Shown one piece after another: positions 8,182-17,318 of a stretch of DNA of 64,000 bases. The position numbers and the translations under genes were made by a program. The notes under the pieces are model-generated. The model worked only from the letters and a program-made list of their open reading frames with translations. It made no database searches and was not told the origin of the DNA. Each line of letters starts with the position of its first letter. Position 1 is the stretch's first letter. Source of the DNA: Gynurincola endophyticus (GTDB taxonomy: Bacteria; Bacteroidota; Bacteroidia; Chitinophagales; Chitinophagaceae). The stretch lies in the NCBI RefSeq assembly GCF_003991195.1, contig NZ_RCWL01000003.1, forward strand, positions 248,001 through 312,000, written 5' to 3'.

Positions 8182-9336
8182 TTATTTACCCGTAGAATTT
8201 TTTTGATCCAGTAATAAATCCAGTTGCTGATAGAAAGAGTCGGTTTCTCCAACAAATGAATACAAAAAATTACCCTGCCCGTCTATTATTACTTTAGTCG
8301 GAAATGCCTGAATGTTATAAATTTTAGTAAGATCATTGGTGCCGTTTCCATTAAATATTTGCGACCAGGAAAGTTTATGTTTTTTTATGGCTTTTTTCCA
8401 GTCTTCGTCTGTATCCTGACAAGCAATTCCGATAAACTCTACCTGGTGCTTGTATTTTGTGTAATAACTTCGCATGGCGTCAAATCCTTTTATGCATGGC
8501 GGGCACCATGAACCCCAGAAATCAAGCACAATGAACTTTCCTTTAAATTTCTTTAGGGAGATGCTGTCGTTGGTGTGCGAAATAAATTTAAAATCAGGCG
8601 ATGGCATACCGGGTTTTAGTACAGAAAGATTGTTTATTTTTTCTTTTACCTTTTTCAGATAAATGCTTTGCTGTTGCACCGCATCAAATAAGTTATACAT
8701 TGAATCTAATAGTTTTGGATCATTGATATTGGCGTATCGATACAATACATATGCTCCTGCCGGATTGTCTGTATTTTGTGCAGCAAAATTTTTTGCCACC
8801 TCGTTTTCTATATGAACCACCTGCCTGAGCAGCATTTGAAAAGTTTTTTTAGCGGCAACCGAGGTGTCGAAGGTATAGGAAGAGTCAATAATAACGCGTG
8901 CCATTTGAACCAATGGGTTAAATCTTTGCCTGAAATCTTCATACTTTTTTTGCGCGACTGCATTTTCAAGCTGAAACTTACTCCGGTTCATCTCAGGAAA
9001 CGGGCCCTTGAAACTAATGAGCCCACCCTCTGCCAGTACATCCTGAAAAAAAACATCGACTTTGCTTCTGATTCCTCTTTCATTCCCTGCTTTTGCTGCT
9101 TCAATCGACTGACTGTCTTTTATTAAAATCAGTCGTATCATTTCTGGCGAAGAAAGTGTGCCTGTATGAGAAAATTGCCCATTGTTGGTATAGAAAGTGT
9201 CTCTGTCAGATTCGCCAAGGATCATCAGCATCATCGTATCAGCGTTTGAGATCTTTATATCGATTTTATAATTCTGTGCAAAGGAGGAGAGGGAAAGTAT
9301 CAGGCATAGCAATGCCATATGAATTCTACCATTCAT
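8182..9336 (-). CDS. TlpA-like thiol:disulfide oxidoreductase with N-terminal DUF4369 domain
   Basis: A 384-residue exported protein. A signal peptide covers residues 1-20, a DUF4369-like beta domain follows (about 22-120), then a helical linker, then a thioredoxin/AhpC-TSA domain from about residue 245 with the redox motif WGSWCPPC and a cis-Pro near FPTKVIIDG. Such proteins reduce or isomerise disulfides in the periplasm of Bacteroidota. It is monocistronic, with a bidirectional terminator downstream and the sigma-factor operon 42 bp upstream on the same strand. The partner protein is unknown. Confidence 0.9.
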   Translation of the reverse strand: MNGRIHMALLCLILSLSSFAQNYKIDIKISNADTMMLMILGESDRDTFYTNNGQFSHTGTLSSPEMIRLILIKDSQSIEAAKAGNERGIRSKVDVFFQDVLAEGGLISFKGPFPEMNRSKFQLENAVAQKKYEDFRQRFNPLVQMARVIIDSSYTFDTSVAAKKTFQMLLRQVVHIENEVAKNFAAQNTDNPAGAYVLYRYANINDPKLLDSMYNLFDAVQQQSIYLKKVKEKINNLSVLKPGMPSPDFKFISHTNDSISLKKFKGKFIVLDFWGSWCPPCIKGFDAMRSYYTKYKHQVEFIGIACQDTDEDWKKAIKKHKLSWSQIFNGNGTNDLTKIYNIQAFPTKVIIDGQGNFLYSFVGETDSFYQQLDLLLDQKNSTGK

Positions 9337-9377
9337 TTTTTAAGTTTTAAGAAGTGATCAATAAAGAATTATTTATT

Positions 9378-9716
9378 TCATTTCAGGCTTTTTCCGAAAA
9401 ATAAGCGGAGATGAAATTTGTAGTGGTCAATTAATAGGAAAAGAATCAGCACGATTGCTGCCTGAAGGAGCAATGGTATTTTTAAAATATCTCCGGAGAG
9501 ACGTAGTATTTCCGGAAGAAGAAGGATGCTGCAACCGGTCAGGAGGGCGGTTAAAAAGAATATAACTGACAGCTTTCTGTCATTAGATATTTTACGTTTA
9601 TTTAGTTCGTTTTGGTGAACTTTCATCATGATCCGGTCTTCAATTTGAAGATTCCAGGTTTTATCTTTTATGGTGTTAGCCAGTAATTGATCGTCATCAG
9701 ATTCAAACGGTGCCAT
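9378..9716 (-). CDS. Small two-helix membrane protein in the ECF sigma operon, candidate anti-sigma-like protein
   Basis: A 112-residue protein. The ATG at 9716 was chosen because it follows the sigma-factor stop codon by 2 bp; a longer frame would overlap that gene by about 100 bp. The N-terminal 60 residues are charged and probably cytoplasmic (MAPFESDDDQLLANTIKD), followed by two hydrophobic segments (about 63-80 and 86-103). Position directly after an ECF sigma gene suggests a role in holding the sigma factor at the membrane, but there is no HxxxCxxC zinc motif of classical anti-sigma factors. Function is inference. Confidence 0.7.
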   Translation of the reverse strand: MAPFESDDDQLLANTIKDKTWNLQIEDRIMMKVHQNELNKRKISNDRKLSVIFFLTALLTGCSILLLPEILRLSGDILKIPLLLQAAIVLILFLLIDHYKFHLRLFFGKSLK

Positions 9717-9718
9717 AA

Positions 9719-10267
9719 TCAGGATTGTTTCATTTGTTCGTTTAATAAATGAGCCAGTTTTTTTCTCGCCCTGTGTAAGATGGTTTTTGCATTTGACAAA
9801 GACCATCCCGTTATTTCGCAAATATCATTGAGGCTTCCTTCTTCCAGGTAAAATAAGCTGAGAGAAAGGCTTTCGTTGGGTGCGAGCCGTTGAAGTGCCG
9901 AATAGATCATTTGCTGCATCTCTTTACACTCGAGCCGATAGAGCGAAATGTCTTCCAATTCAGTTTCAGGTAAAGTTTCGTAAAACTGAAGTTTGTCAAC
10001 TTTCATTTTCCGCAGGCGCATCAGCGATTCATTCGTCACTATTTTATACAGCCAGGTACTGAATTTTGAGTGATGCTTAAAATTGTTTAATTGCTGATAG
10101 GCTTTTATAAATGCATCCTGGATGACTTCTTCTGCTATAAACTCATCTTTAATTATTGACATTGCAATGCTCATAGAAGCATGCTGATAATTACGGATCA
10201 GGTGACGGAAAAGGTCAGTTTCTCCCGAGCAAATCCGCTTCACTAAACTGCCATCATCCTCTATCAT
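9719..10267 (-). CDS. ECF-type RNA polymerase sigma factor
   Basis: A 182-residue sigma-70 family protein of extracytoplasmic-function size. Region 2 spans roughly residues 22-90, with the recognisable FIAEEVIQDAFIKAYQQL helix and FSTWLYKIVTNESLMRLRK. Region 4 spans about 115-175, with ICEITGWSLSNAKTILHRA as the helix-turn-helix. It is the middle gene of a three-gene unit: its start overlaps the stop of the upstream membrane protein by 4 bp and its stop is 2 bp from the next gene, which indicates translational coupling. Target promoters are not identifiable here. Confidence 0.95.
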   Translation of the reverse strand: MIEDDGSLVKRICSGETDLFRHLIRNYQHASMSIAMSIIKDEFIAEEVIQDAFIKAYQQLNNFKHHSKFSTWLYKIVTNESLMRLRKMKVDKLQFYETLPETELEDISLYRLECKEMQQMIYSALQRLAPNESLSLSLFYLEEGSLNDICEITGWSLSNAKTILHRARKKLAHLLNEQMKQS

Positions 10268-10614
10268 TTATTCTCCGTTTTATTTTTCTGAAGATAATGC
10301 GCTACAATCATTGACATACCTCCGCAAAAACCGAGAATGGCAACAGGGAAGGCATTTCCGCCGGCATCTAATAGTTTTAGTGCAACCATCAGAGAAATGA
10401 TCAGTAACCCTAAACTCAATCCGGTAACCAGACAAGCCAGTCTAAGCCAAAAGAAGTTAGACTGTTTTTTCCCGCCTGGTGGTTCTGGTTCTGCCTCCAG
10501 ACCCTTCTCAATACGGAGCATCCGTTCACGATGATTAGCGCGGTGCGTAAAGAACCACACCAGAAAAAGACAAATGATAAAGATGACCCAGATAAGTGGT
10601 ATGAGGTGCTGCAT
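10264..10614 (-). CDS. Small membrane protein, DUF6249-like, first gene of the sigma operon
   Basis: A 116-residue protein with an N-terminal membrane helix (residues 5-22), a short basic loop (HRANHRERMLRIEKG), a Pro-rich linker, and two further helices (about 52-76 and 84-106). It resembles the DUF6249 family. It shares an ATGA-type 4-bp overlap with the sigma-factor start, so the two are probably co-translated. A sensory or anchoring role for the sigma system is possible but unproven. Confidence 0.75.
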   Translation of the reverse strand: MQHLIPLIWVIFIICLFLVWFFTHRANHRERMLRIEKGLEAEPEPPGGKKQSNFFWLRLACLVTGLSLGLLIISLMVALKLLDAGGNAFPVAILGFCGGMSMIVAHYLQKNKTENK

Positions 10615-10734
10615 ATAAAACCTTTATAATATTAGATGCAGTAAAGAAAGGGAAGGTTACAAACGAAAAGTAATTTTTTTAAAATTGTTTGTTATTCCTT
10701 AAAGTGTTATTAATCAATTATAAAGGAGCGTGAA

Positions 10735-10773
10735 ATAAAAAATCCCCCCAAAAATTGTCTAACTTTTGGGGGG
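10735..10773 (-). terminator. Intrinsic terminator for the exported TIM-barrel gene
   Basis: A 10-bp CCCCCCAAAA/TTTTGGGGGG stem (10744-10753 with 10764-10773) has a 10-nt loop. On the minus strand it is followed by ATTTTTTATTT, which fits termination of the gene ending at 10800. Confidence 0.8.
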
Positions 10774-10799
10774 CATTTCATATTGGAGGGACTTTCATT

Positions 10800-11666
10800 T
10801 TATTTCAGAATATTTTTCCTGAGATAGTTGATAGATTGTTCAATAGAAGCCATCGGATGTGCAGAAACATCCTGCTCTACGTAGAAGTATTTCATGCCGC
10901 TGGTTTTTGCTGCTGCAAAAATTGATTTGAAATCGATCGTTCCGTTACCTACTTCAGTAAATTTACCTTCTGCGGTATTGTCTTTATCTTTGACGTGCCA
11001 TAAAGCAACGCGGCCTTTATTCTTTTTAAAGAATTCAACAGGATTTACACCGGCTTTTACCGCCCAGTAAAGGTCCAGCTCAATAGAGACCAGTTTCTTA
11101 TCTGTATTGGAAAGAATGACATTCATACCGTTATCACCACCTAACTGATGAAACTCAAAGTCGTGGTTATGATAAGCCAGCTGAATACCTTCTTCTTTTG
11201 CAATTTTGCCGGCCAGGTTAAGGCCTTCGGCAATTTTTTTATAGTTGTCGAGTTCGTTTTGGTACTGCGGTTCCAGATAAGGAATTACGATATAATTTTG
11301 TCCGAGTGCGGTGGCATCTTTTGCTGCTTGTGCAAAGTTTGCCTCCCATCCCCCTTTTAAGAAAATAGAAGCCGGAAATGTATGTCCGCTGTTACTTGCC
11401 AGGGATAAGCTTTTCAAAAGAGATCTGAATTCCTGAACCGGTAGCCCGAACCACTTGCCATCTGCATAACCGAATGTTTCAACATCCGTATATCCCAGGG
11501 CCGCCACTTGCTTCAATACAGCTTTCGGGTCCTTAAAAATTTCATTTCTAAGGGTATAAAGCTGCACACCAATCATGGTATTTGATTTGAATGCACTTAA
11601 GGGGTCAAGGTAAGCAGCTCCCATAAAAGTCAGGGATTGCTGTAAAAAACTTCTCCTGGTAACCAT
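10800..11666 (-). CDS. Exported TIM-barrel sugar phosphate isomerase/epimerase family protein
   Basis: A 288-residue xylose-isomerase-like TIM barrel with an N-terminal TRRSFLQQSLTFMG twin-arginine signal, so Tat export to the periplasm is likely. Candidate metal ligands are Glu and His in LAYHNHDFEF, Glu and Asp in SIELDLYW, His in LWHVKDKD and a late Glu in YVEQDV. It belongs to the same broad family as the proteins at 2391 and 4595 but stands alone with its own terminator. The substrate is probably a keto-sugar or sugar acid; sequence alone does not settle it. Confidence 0.87.
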   Translation of the reverse strand: MVTRRSFLQQSLTFMGAAYLDPLSAFKSNTMIGVQLYTLRNEIFKDPKAVLKQVAALGYTDVETFGYADGKWFGLPVQEFRSLLKSLSLASNSGHTFPASIFLKGGWEANFAQAAKDATALGQNYIVIPYLEPQYQNELDNYKKIAEGLNLAGKIAKEEGIQLAYHNHDFEFHQLGGDNGMNVILSNTDKKLVSIELDLYWAVKAGVNPVEFFKKNKGRVALWHVKDKDNTAEGKFTEVGNGTIDFKSIFAAAKTSGMKYFYVEQDVSAHPMASIEQSINYLRKNILK

Positions 11667-11796
11667 AAAACACTGTTTATTATAAAATTCGATTTAATTT
11701 ACTAAATAATATGTCATTATAAGAGATTTATACAAAAATCATGTTTTAATTGTAGAAGTTTATCTTATTTTGTACACTCAATTTGTTCTAAATAAT

Positions 11797-12495
11797 ATGA
11801 AATACAAATTTGGCTGGATATTAGGCTTGAGTATTTTGATTGCCTGTCAATCAGATCCTAAATCTACTGTTCCTTCAGACAATGCAGATAATGATGATGA
11901 AGAAATGGTAGATGAATTGGTAGACACCCTCCTCAATACTGAAAATATCCGCACTTTTGAATCGTTGGGTTTTACTACAGTGGCAAAGTCGAAAGTGCAG
12001 GGGTTCGACTGGTCAAAATTTGTTATGTCAGATACCTGGAAGGAAGATACGATGTATACGACTCCTTTCAGGCCAACTGCTGATTACTATACCAATTACG
12101 GGCGTTTTCTGAAATACTCTCCGGATAGTACATATTTTGTAGATCTTGACAGCTATAATATTAATATACATAAAGATAATAAAGGCAATTGGGTGGGAGA
12201 AGAGTTAGGTCCTGACACGGAAGTTTCGCTGATAAACCCAAAAACCGGAGAGAAAACCCGGTTAATGTTTTTTGGCCCCAGCTCGAGTATAGAAGAGGCG
12301 ATCTGGCTCGACGATGATAATGTTGCTTTGTTGGGAGTACATGACGACGGGGTGAGTGGTGCGATAGCTGTTGTATGGAAGTATCACTTACCAACACAAA
12401 CTTTTTACCTTTACGAGTTAAAAGACGGGCTTTCTGCGCAGGAGCTCATCGGTTCATGGCGTCACGAACGATTGAAAGGAGTAGCTATCCGCTAG
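11797..12495 (+). CDS. Hypothetical lipoprotein
   Basis: A 232-residue protein with a lipoprotein signal (LSILIACQS). I chose the ATG at 11797 rather than the in-frame ATG at 11770 because it gives a normal signal peptide. After the Cys comes an acidic linker (DNADNDDEEMVDELVD), typical of a surface lipoprotein export signal region, then a compact domain without a motif I recognise. The last 4 bp overlap the stop of the convergent histidine kinase gene. Function unknown. Confidence 0.75.
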   Translation: MKYKFGWILGLSILIACQSDPKSTVPSDNADNDDEEMVDELVDTLLNTENIRTFESLGFTTVAKSKVQGFDWSKFVMSDTWKEDTMYTTPFRPTADYYTNYGRFLKYSPDSTYFVDLDSYNINIHKDNKGNWVGEELGPDTEVSLINPKTGEKTRLMFFGPSSSIEEAIWLDDDNVALLGVHDDGVSGAIAVVWKYHLPTQTFYLYELKDGLSAQELIGSWRHERLKGVAIR

Positions 12496-14747
12496 TCTTG
12501 CTTCATATGTAATTTAAACGTAGCCATTAACATACAGCCGGTATCGTTTGGCCTTGTTTTGAATATCAGCTCACCATTGTACAACTGTACTCTGTTCCGG
12601 ATGTTTTTCAAGCCTATTCCGTGAAGGAAATCGGTGTCTTTGCTGATTCCCACACCGTCATCAATAATTTGTAAGGTGAGGATACTGGCCGCCTGTGTTA
12701 AGCGAACCGTAATATGGGTGGCTTTTGCATGTTTGATAATATTATTGATCTGTTCCTGAATAATTCGATAAATATTGATTTTCAGATCGTGTGAAAGATC
12801 AGTATCAACTACATTGATATAATCGAGCTGAGTGGTAAATGTATTCATTACTTCTACGCTCTCGAGCAGGTCTTCGATGCTGAGTTTTAAACCAACTTCT
12901 TCAGAGTATGTTTTAATTAAACTGTGCGAAACTTTTCTGATTTCTTTTAAGATCTGCTGAGCGGTTTCTCCCGCTTTGTCTAAAATATCCTCGCTGTTAT
13001 ATTTTTCCACTTCATCTTCTCTTAAACAACCAAGATAAAGACTGATGGTGCTGATCAGTTGGGCTACATTGTCGTGAAGCTCTTTTCCTATTTCTATACG
13101 TTCGTTTTCCTGTGCCTCCATGGTAGCTTTCAGTACAGAAATATCATTATTGATTTTGGAATGAATAAGATGATTGGCAGTTCTTGAGTCGGCCAGTTTC
13201 TCGCGAATAGTGAGGGCGACAAGGTCGCATTTTTCGGTTTTAATAACGCTGGCAACTACATCGGCCATGAGCACTTTACTGGTTTTACTGATTTGCCGGT
13301 GAGCAATAATTTTTCCATGCAGATTGGAGGCATTTGATTCACTGGTGGTAAGGCTTTGCAGGTTTGCATGGTATTCAGAAGGAAACAGGTCAAGCGCTGA
13401 TTTATTTCTTAACTCAATTTCGTCAAACCCGAAATATTGCAGTGCTGCTTCATTTATCTGAATAATTCGCAAAAAATCTGGTTCACAAATCAGAATAGGT
13501 CCTGTATGTTGCAAAAAATATTGCTGTAAAATCCTGATTTGGGTTTCTTCTGTTTTATCGATCAGTAATTGTTCACCAACGTCTCTGAAATTTCCGATGA
13601 TAGCTTCTATGCCGGGTACATTTAAAAGATTTGTAGCTGTTCCGTCAATCCATTTTTTCATTCCGTAGCGGTCTACCAGTTGTACATGTATCGCTACTGC
13701 TTCTTTTTGTTTGGTCAGAATTTCTTCGAGCTTGCCATGGGCGTATTCCCAGCAGTCGGGGTGTATAAGATCGAAAATAGATTTTCCTAAATAGTGCTCC
13801 TTATCATAACCTAGATAAGATTTTATAGAAGGGGATCCGTAAGAGAATTTTCCGGCTTTATCTACCAGCAGATATAATTCCGAAGTAAAATCAATAATTG
13901 ACTGATAAGGAAAATCATCAATTTCTTCTTCAGCTAAAATGAACTGACTGTCAATAACCCTGAAGGTACACACAACAGCATTAATTGGTTTTACATCGAG
14001 CAGGTTTGTAATCAGTACCAATAGCCATATTTCCCCTACTTTAGGCGACTTAGCCCTGATTTTTAACTGTACCGCATTTTCGGGAGATATTTTGGCGTTC
14101 TCAAAAGCCTCTTTGAACTTATCACAGTCGTCCTCAATGCCCAGAATTTCAAAGATGTTCAATCCGACCAGCTCGTCAATATCATCGTGAATGTAGTTTT
14201 TTATGGCCGGGCTCGTATATTTGATATGTCCGTGTTCATCAAGAATGGTGGTAATATCGCTGGATCTTTCGATTAATTGTCTGAAATAAAGCTGTTGCTG
14301 GTCTTTTTGCTTTTGCAGGTTAATCTGGTCTGAAATATCAAAAGCAAAGAAGCTTACGCCACGCACCCGGCTTTGCCAAACGATGGTAGAAAGATTGATT
14401 TGAAGATAGAATGTTTCATTGGGCAGTTCCACGGTTTCACTGGTAGAGAAATAGGCACCGTCTAACGTTTTTGTACAATAGTTTTGCCAGAAGTCTTTGA
14501 ATACTTTGCCGAAAAGGTGTGCATAGTTACCAAAAAAATCACCTATTTGTACGCTGCCGCCTTCTTTATTCAGAATGTAATCTTCGAAAGCTTTATTAAA
14601 GTAAATGATCCGGTACTGGCGGTTGATGAACCAAACCATACTGTCTGAGTTATTAAACCCCGCATCCAGAAGATCTTTTTCTCCGGGATATAAACTTTTC
14701 AATTGCTCAATAACCGCGGGGTCATTTTCTTTAAACTTAGCTTTCAT
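12492..14747 (-). CDS. Multi-PAS sensor histidine kinase (HisKA_3 type)
   Basis: A 751-residue kinase without membrane segments. Four PAS-like domains follow one another (about residues 28-140, 160-270, 275-395 and 400-510). A HisKA_3 dimerisation domain comes next, with the phospho-acceptor His in ERIEIGKELHDNVAQ, then an HATPase domain with NNIIKHAKA (N box), IIDDGVGI (G1) and HGIGLKNIRNRV (G2). The ATG at 14747 was preferred over an upstream start that adds 31 residues unlike any domain. It should phosphorylate a NarL/LuxR-type response regulator, but none is encoded nearby. Its stop shares the CTAG of the convergent lipoprotein gene. Confidence 0.92.
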   Translation of the reverse strand: MKAKFKENDPAVIEQLKSLYPGEKDLLDAGFNNSDSMVWFINRQYRIIYFNKAFEDYILNKEGGSVQIGDFFGNYAHLFGKVFKDFWQNYCTKTLDGAYFSTSETVELPNETFYLQINLSTIVWQSRVRGVSFFAFDISDQINLQKQKDQQQLYFRQLIERSSDITTILDEHGHIKYTSPAIKNYIHDDIDELVGLNIFEILGIEDDCDKFKEAFENAKISPENAVQLKIRAKSPKVGEIWLLVLITNLLDVKPINAVVCTFRVIDSQFILAEEEIDDFPYQSIIDFTSELYLLVDKAGKFSYGSPSIKSYLGYDKEHYLGKSIFDLIHPDCWEYAHGKLEEILTKQKEAVAIHVQLVDRYGMKKWIDGTATNLLNVPGIEAIIGNFRDVGEQLLIDKTEETQIRILQQYFLQHTGPILICEPDFLRIIQINEAALQYFGFDEIELRNKSALDLFPSEYHANLQSLTTSESNASNLHGKIIAHRQISKTSKVLMADVVASVIKTEKCDLVALTIREKLADSRTANHLIHSKINNDISVLKATMEAQENERIEIGKELHDNVAQLISTISLYLGCLREDEVEKYNSEDILDKAGETAQQILKEIRKVSHSLIKTYSEEVGLKLSIEDLLESVEVMNTFTTQLDYINVVDTDLSHDLKINIYRIIQEQINNIIKHAKATHITVRLTQAASILTLQIIDDGVGISKDTDFLHGIGLKNIRNRVQLYNGELIFKTRPNDTGCMLMATFKLHMKQD

Positions 14748-14959
14748 TCTATCAAGATAATGTAAGTGGAATATTCTATGGCAGTAATATAAATTTAATA
14801 GGTATCCTTCAATGATCATAACTATCTTGCAACAAAGCAACGGAATTGGTCAATTTATTGACATAAATTAACGAGATGATAAAAAATCTTGTTAATTATT
14901 ACAAATGGAATTGAACAGATGAAGCTTTTACATTTTTTTTGTCAGATAAACAGAATTCT

Positions 14960-17314
14960 ATGAAGTATTTAGGACTAGTATTCTTTTGTTTTTTGTCTAT
15001 TCCCTTACTCGTCAATGCCCAGGGCAAAACCGTGGTATTGAACGGTTATGTGAAAGATAAAAAAAATGGAGAGGTTTTGATTAATGCTACGGTATATGTT
15101 GACAATAGTTTATTTGTAACTCAGACAAACAATTACGGATACTACTCTATCAATATCCCTACGGGAAAACATGTGGTTAAGGTCAGTTTTACCGGTTATA
15201 AGACATTTAGCAAAGAGATTAATGTAACTGCAAATCAATCTTTAAATGCAGATCTGGAGCAGCTGGATGAGCAGCTGGATATGGTTACGGTAATTGGAGA
15301 AAAAAGAATTACCCGTACTAATACAGTAGCATTAGGCGTACAGCAATTAACTTCAGCTCAGATAAAAAGCCTGCCTGCCTTTATGGGAGAGCCGGATATT
15401 TTGAAAGCAATTTTAACCATGCCGGGTGTAACATCGGTAGGAGAAGGTTCCAGTGGATTTAATGTGCGAGGCGGAGATATTGATGCGAATCTGATCATAT
15501 TAGATGAAGCACCGGTGTTCAACTCATCACATTTAATGGGTTTCTTTTCAATATTTAATCCGGATGCAGTTAGAAATGTAACTCTTTATAAAGGAGCTTT
15601 TCCGGCTGAGTATGGAGGCAGAACGTCTTCGGTGCTGGATATCAGAATGAAAGACGGTAATGATCAGAAGCTGGAAGTAAATGGTGGCATAGGAACCGTA
15701 TTCAGCAGATTATCAGTAGAAGGCCCTTTACAAAAAGACAGGTCTTCTTTTGTGGTGGCAGGCCGCAGGTCTTATATCGATGTGCTGGCAAAACCGTTTC
15801 TGGATAAAGAATCGAAAGACAGTAAGTTTTACTTCTATGATTTAACGGCAAAAGTAAACTACGAATTAAGTGACAAATCTACCTTGTATTTAAGTGGTTA
15901 TTTCGGTAAAGACGTATTCGGTATCGGATCTGAAGCAAACTTTGCCTGGGGTAACTCTACCGGTACATTGCGATGGAATTACCTGATTTCACCTAAACTG
16001 TTTTTGAATACAACAGTAACCTATTCTGATTATGATTATCAGTTATCATTCAAAACGGCGGATGGTACTTCAGAGGGTTACGACTGGACGTCAAATATCA
16101 AAACATATGGAGCAAAACCGACACTCACCTGGTATGCCAATGCAAAACATGAATTTAAAGCAGGTTTTGGATTTTTGAGATATGACTTTCAGCCCGGAAA
16201 AGGGGTTATGACCACCACTAACAGCAAAAGCGAAGTAATTATGCATAACAGATATGGAAATGAAATTTCCGTATTTGCAGAGGATACCTGGAAAATAACG
16301 GATAAGTTAACAGCTCAGCTTGGAGTAAGATTAAACGTATATCAATATCTTACTAAAAATCAAATTTATCATTTCAGAGACACCACTCCGAATGTAAGAA
16401 AGCCGCTGGATTATACCGAACATGTAAATAAAATGACAAAAGCCAATGACTGGGCTTTCATAGAACCTCGTGTATCGTTCAAGTATCAGGTAAAAGAAGA
16501 CCTGATTCTGAAAGCCGGTTACGCAAAGAGTTCTCAATACATCCATCTACTATCAAATACAGCATCCCCTACACCGGTGGATTTATATTTTCCTTCAACC
16601 AATAATATAAAGCCTTCCTATAGCCACATCGTGTCGGCCGGTGTTGTTAAAAATACAGCTAAAGGCATAGAGCTGTCAGCTGAAGTGTTCTATAAAAAAA
16701 TGGAAGATCTCTTAGATTTCATCGATGCTGCTAACCTGCAGTTAAATGAGCAGGTAGAAGCTGATTTATTAACCGGCGAAGGAAAAGCATACGGGCTGGA
16801 GCTTGAAGCGCGTAAAGACCGCGGTAAATGGCAGGGATGGTTGAACTATACATGGTCAAGATCATACAGAAGAACCGAAGGTATCAGTATGAACGAATGG
16901 TACCTGAGCCGTTTTGACAGAACGCATGTATTAAATTTTGCAGTAATCAGAAACTTCAACAAACGCGTCTCAGCCTCTGCATCGTTCAATTATGGAACCG
17001 GTGTTCCGGCCACTTTCGCAGATGCCATGATGTATATACAAGGAATTCCGGTACCGTATAATACCACCGGAAAAAGAAACACGTATCGTATTCCTGATTA
17101 TCACCGTTTAGATTTGTCGGTAACGATTAAGAATAATCCTGCTAAAAAACTGAGAAGTGAATGGGTGATTGGTGCTTACAATGTATATGCGCGTAAAAAT
17201 GCTTATTCGATCTTCTTCGAGTCGAACGAAGACAATCCAAATGTAAGACAGGCTTCACAGCTTTCATTATTAGGATCTATTATTCCTTCAGTTACCTGGA
17301 ACTTTAAATTTTAA
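14960..17314 (+). CDS. TonB-dependent outer-membrane receptor with carboxypeptidase-regulatory-like N-terminal domain
   Basis: A 784-residue outer-membrane protein. The ATG at 14960 gives a signal peptide (MKYLGLVFFCFLSIPLLVNA). A CarboxypepD_reg-like domain covers about residues 27-110, the plug domain about 120-230 (GFNVRGGDIDANLIILDEAP), and the rest is a 22-strand-type barrel that ends in TWNFKF with a terminal Phe as needed for BAM insertion. It imports an unknown ligand using TonB. It lies 4 bp upstream of a DUF4249 lipoprotein, a pairing typical of Bacteroidota but distinct from SusCD systems. Confidence 0.93.
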   Translation: MKYLGLVFFCFLSIPLLVNAQGKTVVLNGYVKDKKNGEVLINATVYVDNSLFVTQTNNYGYYSINIPTGKHVVKVSFTGYKTFSKEINVTANQSLNADLEQLDEQLDMVTVIGEKRITRTNTVALGVQQLTSAQIKSLPAFMGEPDILKAILTMPGVTSVGEGSSGFNVRGGDIDANLIILDEAPVFNSSHLMGFFSIFNPDAVRNVTLYKGAFPAEYGGRTSSVLDIRMKDGNDQKLEVNGGIGTVFSRLSVEGPLQKDRSSFVVAGRRSYIDVLAKPFLDKESKDSKFYFYDLTAKVNYELSDKSTLYLSGYFGKDVFGIGSEANFAWGNSTGTLRWNYLISPKLFLNTTVTYSDYDYQLSFKTADGTSEGYDWTSNIKTYGAKPTLTWYANAKHEFKAGFGFLRYDFQPGKGVMTTTNSKSEVIMHNRYGNEISVFAEDTWKITDKLTAQLGVRLNVYQYLTKNQIYHFRDTTPNVRKPLDYTEHVNKMTKANDWAFIEPRVSFKYQVKEDLILKAGYAKSSQYIHLLSNTASPTPVDLYFPSTNNIKPSYSHIVSAGVVKNTAKGIELSAEVFYKKMEDLLDFIDAANLQLNEQVEADLLTGEGKAYGLELEARKDRGKWQGWLNYTWSRSYRRTEGISMNEWYLSRFDRTHVLNFAVIRNFNKRVSASASFNYGTGVPATFADAMMYIQGIPVPYNTTGKRNTYRIPDYHRLDLSVTIKNNPAKKLRSEWVIGAYNVYARKNAYSIFFESNEDNPNVRQASQLSLLGSIIPSVTWNFKF

Positions 17315-17318
17315 GTTT

